Source: Bacillota bacterium
GTDB lineage: Bacteria; Bacillota; Clostridia; Peptostreptococcales; Anaerovoracaceae
DNA: 13,653 nucleotides
Assembly: GCA_021443825.1 (NCBI GenBank)
Contig: JABUTE010000010.1
Location: forward strand, 1 to 13,653
Direction: 5' to 3'
A model generated the notes under the pieces. It worked only from the letters and a program-made list of their open reading frames with translations. It was not told the DNA's origin and did no database searches. Below, one piece after another: positions 7,049 to 13,653 of this stretch. Position 1 is the stretch's first letter. Each line of letters starts with the position of its first letter. The position numbers and the translations under genes are program-made.

Positions 7049-7138
7049 TAAGCTATTGAGTTGTCGTTAAGCTGTTTTTGAGGCTCGTCTGTCCCTGAAG
7101 ATAGCTTATCTCAAAGAGCATACAAGCTTGACACCTTA

Positions 7139-9085
7139 TCAGATATCCAGCGCGGCGTGATGTCCCTGATAGGTGGCCTTGGTTATGGTGCCCACCGCGT
7201 TGGCGTCGCCGATGACACGGACAAATGGCGCGCAGTCGTAGAGCTCTTCTACGACATCCCTTCTCGGTCTCTGCCCGAGAGCGCAGATAACGGTGGTGCC
7301 GGGAACGAGAACGCGCTCGCCCTCCTTCGTCTCGCACCATATACCCTCGCCTGAGACCTCAAGTCCCTTGTATCCGGTGTGAACGGTGCAGAGCTCCTTG
7401 AGCTTTGCCATGAGTATAGGGCGCTGGCGGATGACGGAGTCGAGAGCCACATCGTCGCGCATCTCAACGAGGTGGACGGTCTTGCCCTCCATCCCCATGT
7501 GTATCGCGCACTCAACGCCGGAGATACCGCCGCCGAAAACCACAACGCTTTCGCTGACTGGCTTCTGATGCTTATACAGATCGTTGACGAGTATGACATT
7601 ATCTCCGTCAAGACCGGGGATAGGCGGGCGCAGAGGCGAGGAGCCTGCGGCGATGATGATGGCATCCGGCGCATAGCTCTCGGCAAAGGCCTTATCCACG
7701 CTCTGGTTTACACGTATTTTTGCTCCTGCTTTTTCTGCCAGTATCTTATAGCTGTCTCCGAGAATAGCCATTTCCTGCTTGAAGGGAAGTACGCGCTCGC
7801 TCCTGAGGATGCCGCCGACCTCGCCTTCTTTTTCGCACAGCAGCACATCGTGCCCGCGCCGTGCGGCAGTGTATGCGGCGTAGAGTCCGCCGGGACCTCC
7901 GCCCACTACGAGAACGCGCTTTTTAACAGGCGCGGGAGGAATCTCCATGCCCTCGTCCTCGCGACCGATGATGGGATTGATGGCGCAGCGACGCGTGCCC
8001 GTGGCGGTACGCTCGGACATACATACGAAGCAGCGCATACAGTGGACGATCTCTTCGTCGCGCCCCTCAAAGACCTTGTTGGGGAGCTCGGGATCGGCAA
8101 GAAGCTGACGGCCCATTTCAACCACATCCGCTTTACCGGAGGCGATGATCTCCTCCATCTGTGCAGGATCGGAGAGACCTCCGATGGTTGCGACGGGTAT
8201 GCTGACATGCTTCTTTATCTCGGCGGCAAGGTAGACATTCCTGCCGTGCTCCTCGAACATACTGGGATGGGTTATGCCGAAGGTGCGCTGATAGGTGCCT
8301 GCAGTTACATGGAGAAGGTCAACATAAGGCTCGAGTATTTTTGCGATCCGGATGCCCTCGTCAAGGTCGTAGCCCTCCGGGACAAATTCGGCTCCGCTGA
8401 GGCGCAGCTCTATGGGGAAGCCGGGGCCTACGGCGGCGCGTACGGCCTTGAGTACCTCAATGGCAAAGCGGCAGCGGTTCTCCGTTGAGCCGCCGTATTC
8501 ATCGGTGCGATGGTTGAACATAGGTGAGAGGAACTGGTTCAAGAGCCAGCCGTGTCCTGCGTGCACCATGACCATTTCATAGCCTGCCCGCTTGCAAAGC
8601 CCGGCCACATGACCGTAGGCGGCGACGATCTCGTCTATCATCTCCTTGGTCAGAGCCTTGTAGGGCACACCGTCTGCGCGTATGCCGTCGTCTGCCGACC
8701 ACTGGGCAAGACCGTGTGACTTTGTCTTGTCGGTCATATAGGTGCCGGCGAACATACCGGAATGGCTCAGCTCAATGCTTGGGATCGCGCCGTGGCGGCG
8801 GATGGCGTCGGCAGTGTAGGTCGCCTTTGCGAGAGAGTTGAGTATGCTCTCGTCGAGGTGATAGGCGTGGGAACCGTCGGTAGCGGGGTGCACCATTAGC
8901 TCGCTGACGGTGACAGCCGCGGCGCCGCCCTTGGCGCGATACTCATAAAAGGCCTGAGACTTGGGGCCGATGCAGCCGTCGTTTTCAATGTCCGTGCCGC
9001 CCATAGGGGTGGCGAACATGCGGTGCTTGAAAAACACGTTGCCAATTCGGATAGGTGAACAAAGATGCGGGTATTTACGTTCCAT
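7139..9085 (-). CDS. Fe-S flavin oxidoreductase, OYE/2,4-dienoyl-CoA reductase/BaiCD-type
   Basis: A 648-residue cytosolic enzyme of the group that includes 2,4-dienoyl-CoA reductase, enoate reductase, trimethylamine dehydrogenase and the bile-acid enzymes BaiCD/BaiH. It probably reduces an activated C=C bond with NAD(P)H. Order of parts: an FMN-binding TIM barrel (about 5-340, with the family block HRTDEYGGSTENR at 192-204); a 4Fe-4S motif C349-x2-C352-x3-C356-x10-C367; an FAD-type GGGPGG (395-400); and an NAD(P)-type GGGISG (518-523). At the usual active-site Tyr of the block HGY-L, this protein has Trp (HAGHGW, W180). The start at 9085 has AAGGAG at proper spacing, and the stop of the small upstream gene lies 3 bp before it, so the two are one operon. 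The substrate is unknown; bile-acid or enoate reduction is only a possibility. Confidence 0.9.
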   Translation of the reverse strand: MERKYPHLCSPIRIGNVFFKHRMFATPMGGTDIENDGCIGPKSQAFYEYRAKGGAAAVTVSELMVHPATDGSHAYHLDESILNSLAKATYTADAIRRHGAIPSIELSHSGMFAGTYMTDKTKSHGLAQWSADDGIRADGVPYKALTKEMIDEIVAAYGHVAGLCKRAGYEMVMVHAGHGWLLNQFLSPMFNHRTDEYGGSTENRCRFAIEVLKAVRAAVGPGFPIELRLSGAEFVPEGYDLDEGIRIAKILEPYVDLLHVTAGTYQRTFGITHPSMFEEHGRNVYLAAEIKKHVSIPVATIGGLSDPAQMEEIIASGKADVVEMGRQLLADPELPNKVFEGRDEEIVHCMRCFVCMSERTATGTRRCAINPIIGREDEGMEIPPAPVKKRVLVVGGGPGGLYAAYTAARRGHDVLLCEKEGEVGGILRSERVLPFKQEMAILGDSYKILAEKAGAKIRVNQSVDKAFAESYAPDAIIIAAGSSPLRPPIPGLDGDNVILVNDLYKHQKPVSESVVVFGGGISGVECAIHMGMEGKTVHLVEMRDDVALDSVIRQRPILMAKLKELCTVHTGYKGLEVSGEGIWCETKEGERVLVPGTTVICALGQRPRRDVVEELYDCAPFVRVIGDANAVGTITKATYQGHHAALDI

Positions 9086-9088
9086 TTT

Positions 9089-9316
9089 TTATTCTCCTTG
9101 TCTGTCAATATTTATTCCGCGAGTCAGGAACCGTGATGGAAAGGCTTCCGCAGGAATCCCTTCCGTGAAAACCCTTACCTTCATTTTTCTTATTTCGTTT
9201 TGCTCTTCCGGCCCTTCTCTGTAAGGTCCAAGAGGTGAAACGGCCTTTGTTCCGACAGCCAATGACAGGATGCGGTATGCAGATATTTCCGGGAGAGTGT
9301 ATTTCACGGTTCTCAT
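9089..9316 (-). CDS. Small unknown protein coupled to the flavin oxidoreductase
   Basis: A 75-residue protein that I do not recognise. The start chosen is ATG at 9316, because AGGAG lies 6 nt upstream; a longer frame to 9373 would start inside the promoter. The stop (TAA, 9091-9089) is 3 bp from the oxidoreductase start, and the oxidoreductase ribosome site lies inside this gene's last codons, so translation is coupled. The protein has no signal peptide, membrane segment or cysteine. It is charged in its second half (PEEQNEIRKMK, 36-46) and begins with a short region that may be a beta strand. The tight coupling suggests a partner, a small subunit or a substrate-specific accessory of the oxidoreductase. 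That role is inference. Confidence 0.7.
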   Translation of the reverse strand: MRTVKYTLPEISAYRILSLAVGTKAVSPLGPYREGPEEQNEIRKMKVRVFTEGIPAEAFPSRFLTRGINIDRQGE

Positions 9317-9347
9317 ATCGTTCTCCTGTGTGAAAGGCTTAAACAAT

Positions 9348-9356
9348 ATTATAACA
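9348..9356 (-). promoter_or_regulatory. Promoter of the small protein/oxidoreductase operon
   Basis: On the - strand TGTTATAAT (9356 to 9348) is an extended -10. No strong -35 is seen. Two direct copies of TTATCAA (- strand; 9362-9368 and 9384-9390, 22 bp apart) lie just upstream and could be an activator site. Transcription would start near 9341, about 25 nt before the start codon. Confidence 0.6.
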
Positions 9357-9473
9357 CGGCCTTGATAATTCAATATGAGATATTTGATAACTGCTCTCTT
9401 AACTGTGGGGCACGATAATGAAAGCGACTTTTCACAAAGGCTCCGTGATCTTCATAATTATTATAAGCAAAAG

Positions 9474-9512
9474 AAATCCCCCTGAAGGATAGTTCCTTCA
9501 GGGGGATTTTTT
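9474..9512. terminator. Strong two-way terminator
   Basis: A perfect 16-bp stem (9474-9489 with 9494-9509; core TCCCCCTGAAGGA) has a 4-nt loop and a T-run at 9507-9512 on +. On the - strand it is followed by TTTCTTTTG, so it can end the AT-rich operon, whose last stop is about 130 nt upstream at 9646. The rest of 9374-9645 shows no gene, only a small CGACG/CGTCG hairpin (9585-9600). Confidence 0.9.
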
Positions 9513-9645
9513 GCTATCTGTCCCGTGATAAGGGCTGCTCTTTCAAAAGAAAAATGCAAGTAGTACTGGGACGGTTGGAAATGTCGACGGGAAAACGTCG
9601 GTAGCCTCGTATTGATTAGACTATATTAGCAGAATCGTAGGAAGG

Positions 9646-10287
9646 TTACAGACCGCATCCGATTAACTCTGCCAATTCTGCTGAATCGGGTATTTTATAC
9701 TGTGGTGAAAGCTCAATGTGCATTAGCGTTCCGCTGATGGTCGTATACACGATTAAGTGATTGCACTTGCTAAGGCCTGAATGTTGCAAAGCGGATAGTA
9801 CTTCCTCTGTGGCTTTCACGAAGGCTTCTTTTGTATTTATTGACTGATCAAACATTACAGAAAGGCGATACATTATATCAAGCTTATTAGGATCTGTAAC
9901 CAGCATCGTGTAAATCATGGGGATATGAATACTTTGAATGTGATCTCCTTGATATGCTGCAAGAATACGCTCGATATACTTTGCTTCCGCATATTTTTCA
10001 ACGAACTGGTCGGTATTTGCTAAAAGAAAAACGGGGAATTCAACGCCGTCATATTCACAGATGATCGGCCAGCACTTATCTGAGATTCTTATCAGACGAA
10101 CCTTCTTTACAGAAACAAGGCTTGTGTCGAGATACTTATCATATTTTTTTATATAATTCATTGCCATTTGATTTCCTATTATTCGGAAACATACTCCAAA
10201 AAGTAAAATAGCGAGAAGTATACTGCTGGAAATGATATGTTTTTTACTGCCTGTTTTTTTTGAGGCGGGATTCTTTACATTTCTCAT
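9646..10287 (-). CDS. Unknown protein with one N-terminal membrane anchor
   Basis: I do not recognise this 213-residue protein. A lysine-rich N terminus (1-17) precedes one hydrophobic helix (about 18-38), which predicts a type II protein with its roughly 175-residue remainder outside the cell. That part has mixed alpha/beta character, no repeats and four scattered cysteines (C72, C77, C175, C212). It is the second gene of an AT-rich operon, 23 bp after the stop of the secreted-protein gene, so the two probably act together at the cell surface. The ribosome site is weak (GAGG about 13 nt before ATG 10287). A run of eight A residues falls in codons 9-11 and could allow slippage. Base composition differs from the flanking housekeeping genes, suggesting acquisition by transfer. 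Confidence 0.7.
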   Translation of the reverse strand: MRNVKNPASKKTGSKKHIISSSILLAILLFGVCFRIIGNQMAMNYIKKYDKYLDTSLVSVKKVRLIRISDKCWPIICEYDGVEFPVFLLANTDQFVEKYAEAKYIERILAAYQGDHIQSIHIPMIYTMLVTDPNKLDIMYRLSVMFDQSINTKEAFVKATEEVLSALQHSGLSKCNHLIVYTTISGTLMHIELSPQYKIPDSAELAELIGCGL

Positions 10288-10310
10288 CTGTTTTCATGCC
10301 TCAATTCATG

Positions 10311-11822
10311 CTAATAGTAGGTTCTGGAATGAACTTTGGTTCGATTGCTTAAGACAGCATTGCTGCCATCATAAACGGAATACTGATAAGCAATTTCAAT
10401 CGTTTTACTCCCGCTTACATAGGAATAATAGTGAGAGACATCGGAGGGCTTTTTCCAAATTGCACTCATCAATAGGCGGTCATTGGCCATATATAATTTT
10501 TTGTTGCCTGGCATGGAGATGCCCAGATACACAACTGTTTTTGGCTGACCGTCTTCTGTTCCGTATATTGCTTCGCATGCAGCGAGCGTATCCGGAAAGG
10601 AATCTGCATTCGCCGATACCTGATGTGGGATCAGCGTATCAAGAATAGAAAGAATTCCTCCCAGCGTGGCGGTTCTTTTAAACAATCCAAGTATTTGATT
10701 TGCTGTATCCGTATACTCACTGCTGTTGTATTGTTGGGTATACTGGTAATACGTAAAAACATCACCTCTCGCAGTCTTTAATGAAGCTGCAACTTTTGTA
10801 TCACCAAGCCGATATGTTGCATAGGATGACCATTGGAAGATAACATCATCAGCGGCTCGGTAAAAGTATTCACCAGATGCCAATATCCGGAAATTAAATG
10901 CATTCAAAGAATTTTTGTAAACGGTATCCGGAGTTAAATAAGTCCATTCAGTCAAGGAAGATAAGTAATTGCCGGAATTGACAGGGTACTCAACTGTGGT
11001 CATATACCATCCGATCAGATTATCGCTTGTCATTTGTGATGTTCCTTCCCGTTTGAAGAGGGACGCATCGATGGGCTCGAACGGGGATACTGTTTTTGCC
11101 TGTGATTTGCCAACTTGAATACGCTGCTTATTTAATTCAAGTAAGTCGAAAATAGTGCTCATGTTTGAGATATCCTCTGAAGACGCCTCAGTCGGCGTAA
11201 AATCTTTCGCTTTGAAATAAAGAAACCAACGTTCGTTATGATACAGTGCGTTCTCAAGAGTACTATCCTCTTCAGCAACAGGCAGATGATCGACATTCAC
11301 AGTTGCTAACGAGCACGGTTCGTTGATGATATCCTCAAAGTAGAATATATCTTCGGTGGCAATCTGCCTGATCGCTATTTTGATTACAGGATTGGTCCTT
11401 GTAAGCTTCAGATAGTCTTTCGCTGTTGTTTTCAGCAGCAGTTCTGTCTGTGGTGAAAATTCTATGATAAAGCTATCTATTGAAAAATCTTTGCTCGTAT
11501 TAAAAATCCCGACAACAGTAGTATCGCTAATAACTGATTTGTATAATTTACCGATAGCTTCGATTCGGTAATTTTGCCCTGCGTGAATTATACTTGCATT
11601 GATATTGATCTGCGAATTGCCCAATCTGAGAGAATGGATTATAAGGGATGTATCCAAATCTGATTTTTCACCGACCTCTTTCAAAGAATCTCCATAAAAA
11701 ATGCCGGGAAGACTCTTTATGGTATCTTTTTCAATGACCTTATGGGGTGTCATTGCAAGTGTTGGGACTGTTGCGGAAAGCAATAATACAAGACATAATA
11801 CAATACATGTAAATCTTTTCAT
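10311..11822 (-). CDS. Secreted protein of unknown function
   Basis: A 503-residue exported protein that I do not recognise. The start is ATG 11822, preceded by a near-perfect AAAGGAGG six nt upstream; the frame extends 23 codons further but without a ribosome site. Residues 1-23 are a classic signal peptide (MKRF, then a Leu/Val core) with probable cleavage after TLA (21-23). No lipobox, LPXTG or membrane anchor is visible. The mature protein is rich in Thr, Ser, Tyr and Asn and looks largely beta-structured, with many aromatics at about 270-370. A hydrophobic stretch at about 376-400 (ILGLFKRTATLGGILSILDT) stands out and could be amphipathic. It heads a two-gene AT-rich operon with the membrane-anchored protein. 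Codon use differs from the neighbours. A toxin, adhesin or envelope-stress role is possible but unsupported. Confidence 0.8.
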   Translation of the reverse strand: MKRFTCIVLCLVLLLSATVPTLAMTPHKVIEKDTIKSLPGIFYGDSLKEVGEKSDLDTSLIIHSLRLGNSQININASIIHAGQNYRIEAIGKLYKSVISDTTVVGIFNTSKDFSIDSFIIEFSPQTELLLKTTAKDYLKLTRTNPVIKIAIRQIATEDIFYFEDIINEPCSLATVNVDHLPVAEEDSTLENALYHNERWFLYFKAKDFTPTEASSEDISNMSTIFDLLELNKQRIQVGKSQAKTVSPFEPIDASLFKREGTSQMTSDNLIGWYMTTVEYPVNSGNYLSSLTEWTYLTPDTVYKNSLNAFNFRILASGEYFYRAADDVIFQWSSYATYRLGDTKVAASLKTARGDVFTYYQYTQQYNSSEYTDTANQILGLFKRTATLGGILSILDTLIPHQVSANADSFPDTLAACEAIYGTEDGQPKTVVYLGISMPGNKKLYMANDRLLMSAIWKKPSDVSHYYSYVSGSKTIEIAYQYSVYDGSNAVLSNRTKVHSRTYY

Positions 11823-11881
11823 TCGTATCCTCCTTTGTGTTTCTGAAAATAACGTCGCAGCATTACATGAATGTATTACTG

Positions 11882-11910
11882 AATATGACACATATTAGTT
11901 ATCTTGTCAA
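11882..11910 (-). promoter_or_regulatory. Promoter of the AT-rich operon
   Basis: On the - strand a perfect -35 TTGACA (11910-11905) is 17 nt from CATATT (11887-11882), which is preceded by TG (extended -10 form). The -10 matches four of six consensus bases. It would give a leader of about 55 nt. Confidence 0.5.
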
Positions 11911-11920
11911 TTAGTTATAT

Positions 11921-11961
11921 ATCATTTAAATATGTCTGATTACTTAATTGAGTTAAATGAT
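11921..11961. repeat. Perfect 9-bp inverted repeat upstream of the AT-rich operon
   Basis: ATCATTTAA (11921-11929) and TTAAATGAT (11953-11961) are exact reverse complements with a 23-bp spacer (centres 32 bp apart, about three helical turns). They lie 11 bp upstream of the -35, where an activator or looping repressor could bind. AT-richness makes chance occurrence plausible. Confidence 0.35.
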
Positions 11962-12038
11962 GTTGTTGCGCGGGTTTTACGATGGATTCGCGTATTTCCC
12001 ACCTTTGTAATTGATGCAATAGGCTGGCGAAAAGCATG

Positions 12039-12068
12039 AAAAAAAGATCCCCTGAAGCAGGGGATCTT
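12039..12068 (-). terminator. Terminator of the scaffold/GGGtGRT operon
   Basis: An 11-bp perfect stem, AAGATCCCCTG (12044-12054) with CAGGGGATCTT (12058-12068), has a 3-nt loop. The A-run at 12039-12045 gives the T-run on the - strand. It lies 26 nt past the stop of the GGGtGRT gene. Confidence 0.92.
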
Positions 12069-12093
12069 GATCGTCGTATGCGCTGTGATTGCT

Positions 12094-13092
12094 TTACTTT
12101 AATGCTTCGTAAACAGCAACTGCGGTGGCGACGGTGGCGCCGACCATGGGGTTGTTGCCCATGCCTAAAAAGCCCATCATCTCAACGTGTGCGGGAACAG
12201 AAGAGGAGCCTGCGAACTGGGCATCGGAGTGCATGCGGCCCATGGTGTCGGTCATGCCGTAGGAGGCGGGGCCTGCAGCCATGTTGTCGGGATGCAGGGT
12301 TCTGCCGGTTCCGCCGCCGGAAGCGACGGAGAAGTACTTCTTGCCCTGCTCGATGCATTCCTTCTTATAGGTGCCTGCAACGGGGTGCTGGAAGCGGGTG
12401 GGATTGGTGGAGTTGCCGGTGATGGAAACGTCGACATGCTCCTTGTGCATGATGGCAACGCCCTCGCGAACGTCGTCAGCGCCGTAGCAGCGAACATCTG
12501 CCCGCTCGGTGTCGGAATACTTCTTTTCCATGACCACCTTCAGCTCGCCGGTGTAGTAGTCGAACTGGGTCTGCACATAGGTGAAGCCGTTGATCCTGGA
12601 GATGATCTGGGCGGCGTCCTTGCCAAGACCGTTGAGGATGACTCTTAAGGGAGTCTTTCTTGCCTTGTTGGCGTTCTTTACGATACCGATGGCGCCTTCT
12701 GCGGCAGCAAAGGATTCGTGACCTGCCAGGAAGGCGAAGCACTGGGTGTCGTCGCGCAGCAGCATGGCTGCCAGATTGCCGTGGCCCAGGCCGACCTTTC
12801 TGTCGTCGGCAACAGAACCCTTGATGCAGAAGGCCTGCAGACCTTCGCCGATGGCTTCGGCTGCTTCGGCGGCAGACTTTACGTTCTTCTTCAGAGCGAT
12901 GGCTGCGCCTACGCAATAAGCCCAGGATGCGTTTTCAAAGGCGATGGGCTGAACGCCCTTTACGATCTCGTAGGGATCAAAGCCTTTTTCCTGGCAGAGT
13001 GCGCGGCATTCCTCCACAGAGCTGATGCCGTAGCCTGCGAGGACTTCATTGATATGGTCGATTCTTCTTTCGTAGCTTTCAAATAATGCCAT
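12094..13092 (-). CDS. GGGtGRT-family protein, partner of a NifU-like scaffold
   Basis: A 332-residue soluble protein carrying the signature SGGGTGRT (258-265) that gives the GGGtGRT family its name. Other conserved-looking blocks are GLGHGNLAA (101-109), FAFLAGHESFAAAEGA (119-134), ITGNSTNPTRFQHPVAGTYK (224-243) and a Gly/Met-rich C terminus (300-320). There is no signal peptide or membrane helix. The family's biochemical role is not established as far as I know. Glycine-rich blocks with conserved His, Asn and Arg suggest a ligand-binding or catalytic site (inference). The start at 13092 has GGAGG 9 nt upstream, and the NifU-like gene ends 18 bp before it, so they form one operon ended by the terminator at 12039-12068. 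An iron-sulfur or metal-linked job is suggested by this pairing only. Confidence 0.85.
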   Translation of the reverse strand: MALFESYERRIDHINEVLAGYGISSVEECRALCQEKGFDPYEIVKGVQPIAFENASWAYCVGAAIALKKNVKSAAEAAEAIGEGLQAFCIKGSVADDRKVGLGHGNLAAMLLRDDTQCFAFLAGHESFAAAEGAIGIVKNANKARKTPLRVILNGLGKDAAQIISRINGFTYVQTQFDYYTGELKVVMEKKYSDTERADVRCYGADDVREGVAIMHKEHVDVSITGNSTNPTRFQHPVAGTYKKECIEQGKKYFSVASGGGTGRTLHPDNMAAGPASYGMTDTMGRMHSDAQFAGSSSVPAHVEMMGFLGMGNNPMVGATVATAVAVYEALK

Positions 13093-13110
13093 TGTTTCAG
13101 TCCTCCGTTT

Positions 13111-13653
13111 TTACTCGTGGCGCGGATCGATATACTTGACCGCATTGTCGAACTGGCCGTAGTGACCGGTCGCCTTCTTCAGTGCTTCGTTGGCGTCCAT
13201 GCCGTTCTTGATGTTTTCCATCATGGGGCCGAACTTGACGAACTCATAGCCGGTGATCTCGTTATCTGCATTCAGAGCCAGTCTGGTAACATAGCCTTCG
13301 GTCAGCTGCAGGTATCTGGGTCCCTTTTCCTTGGTGGCGAACATGGTTCCTACCTGGCCCATCAGACCCTTGCCCAGATCCTCCAGGCTGGCGCCGATGG
13401 GAAGTCCGCCCTCGGAGAAGGCGGTCTGCGAACGTCCGTAGACGATCTGCAGGAACAGCTCTCTCATTGCGGTGTTGATGGCATCGCATACCAGGTCGGT
13501 GTTCAGTGCTTCGAGAATGGTCTTGCCGATGAGGATCTCCGATGCCATAGCGGCGGAGTGGGTCATGCCGGAGCAGCCCAGCGTCTCGACCAGAGCCTCT
13601 TCGATGATGCCGTCCTTGATGTTCAGGGTCAGCTTGCAGGCACCCTGCTGGGG
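13111..13653 (-). CDS. NifU/IscU-like Fe-S cluster scaffold protein, partial (N terminus beyond the window)
   Basis: The frame is open to the window edge; 180 residues are visible and the true start lies outside (the internal Met at 13566 is not the start). The N-terminal visible part resembles NifU/IscU: KLTLNIKDGIIEEA, then LGCSGMTHSAAMASE and IGKTILEAL, matching the second scaffold cysteine region (C27 of the visible part) and the G-K-T helix. The rest (about 60-180) is longer than and different from IscU, with a Gly-rich stretch and the ending YIDPRHE. Only three cysteines are visible (C6, C27, C56), and none falls where IscU has its third ligand. It likely binds a metal or Fe-S cluster and works with the GGGtGRT protein encoded 18 bp downstream; that partnership is inferred from gene order. 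Confidence 0.8.
   Translation of the reverse strand, partial: PQQGACKLTLNIKDGIIEEALVETLGCSGMTHSAAMASEILIGKTILEALNTDLVCDAINTAMRELFLQIVYGRSQTAFSEGGLPIGASLEDLGKGLMGQVGTMFATKEKGPRYLQLTEGYVTRLALNADNEITGYEFVKFGPMMENIKNGMDANEALKKATGHYGQFDNAVKYIDPRHE

Noticed and set aside
7379..8488. 369-codon + strand frame opposite the flavin oxidoreductase
   Set aside because: Antisense shadow; the - strand gene has FAD, NAD and Fe-S motifs in order.
9317..9373. N-terminal extension of the small 75-residue protein
   Set aside because: It overlaps the extended -10 promoter, and the internal ATG has an AGGAG ribosome site.
11823..11891. N-terminal extension of 23 residues on the secreted protein
   Set aside because: It would bury the signal peptide inside the protein and place the strong AAAGGAGG within coding sequence.
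13111..13566. NifU-like protein starting at the internal Met 13566
   Set aside because: The frame continues in good NifU/IscU-like sequence to the window edge, including the scaffold cysteine just before this Met.
1..13653. CRISPR array, tRNA, rRNA, insertion sequence or phage genes
   Set aside because: I saw no regularly spaced repeats, tRNA-like cloverleaf, rRNA segment, transposase or terminal inverted repeats in this window.

Overview
The window looks like a chromosomal segment of an anaerobic Gram-positive Clostridia-type bacterium, plausibly an Oscillospiraceae/Ruminococcaceae gut species. The evidence is an LtaS-like polyglycerolphosphate synthase, a PerR-like Fur protein, an iron-sulfur 'old yellow enzyme' of the kind common in gut Clostridia, and a GGGtGRT-family gene next to a NifU-like scaffold gene. 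Most genes have moderately GC-rich codons. One block (about 9.5-12.0 kb) is visibly AT-richer. Assignment to a family or genus is inference.

Layout. Positions 1-262 hold no convincing gene and may be a structured RNA. pepT (369-1622, +) has its own promoter and a strong terminator. A two-gene + operon follows (1769-4513): an LtaS-like membrane sulfatase-fold transferase, then a DEDDh 3'-5' exonuclease 9 bp downstream. A bidirectional hairpin at 4548-4582 separates it from pncB (4640-6064, -). pncB diverges from a small PerR-like regulator (6391-6777, +) whose promoter carries a perfect 19-bp palindrome at the expected transcription start, a strong sign of autoregulation. Two hairpins follow.

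The rest of the window is on the - strand. A promoter near 9350 serves a 75-codon unknown protein (9089-9316), which is tightly coupled to a 648-residue flavin/Fe-S oxidoreductase (7139-9085). Beyond a strong two-way terminator (9474-9512) lies an AT-rich two-gene operon: a secreted 503-residue protein (10311-11822), then a 213-residue protein with one N-terminal membrane anchor (9646-10287). I recognise neither protein. The window ends with a GGGtGRT-family protein (12094-13092) downstream of a truncated NifU/IscU-like scaffold protein (13111 to the edge).

How the genes fit together. Amino-acid and NAD salvage (PepT, PncB), envelope polymer synthesis (LtaS-like) and redox or metal handling (PerR-like, Fe-S flavoenzyme, Fe-S scaffold) are represented, but no single pathway links the window. 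The stretches most likely to hold undescribed biology are the NifU-like/GGGtGRT pair, the AT-rich secreted/anchored pair, the small protein coupled to the flavoenzyme, and the possible RNA at the left end. Three gene starts (6391, 9316, 11822) are placed downstream of the longest possible ORF because ribosome-binding sites clearly favour them.
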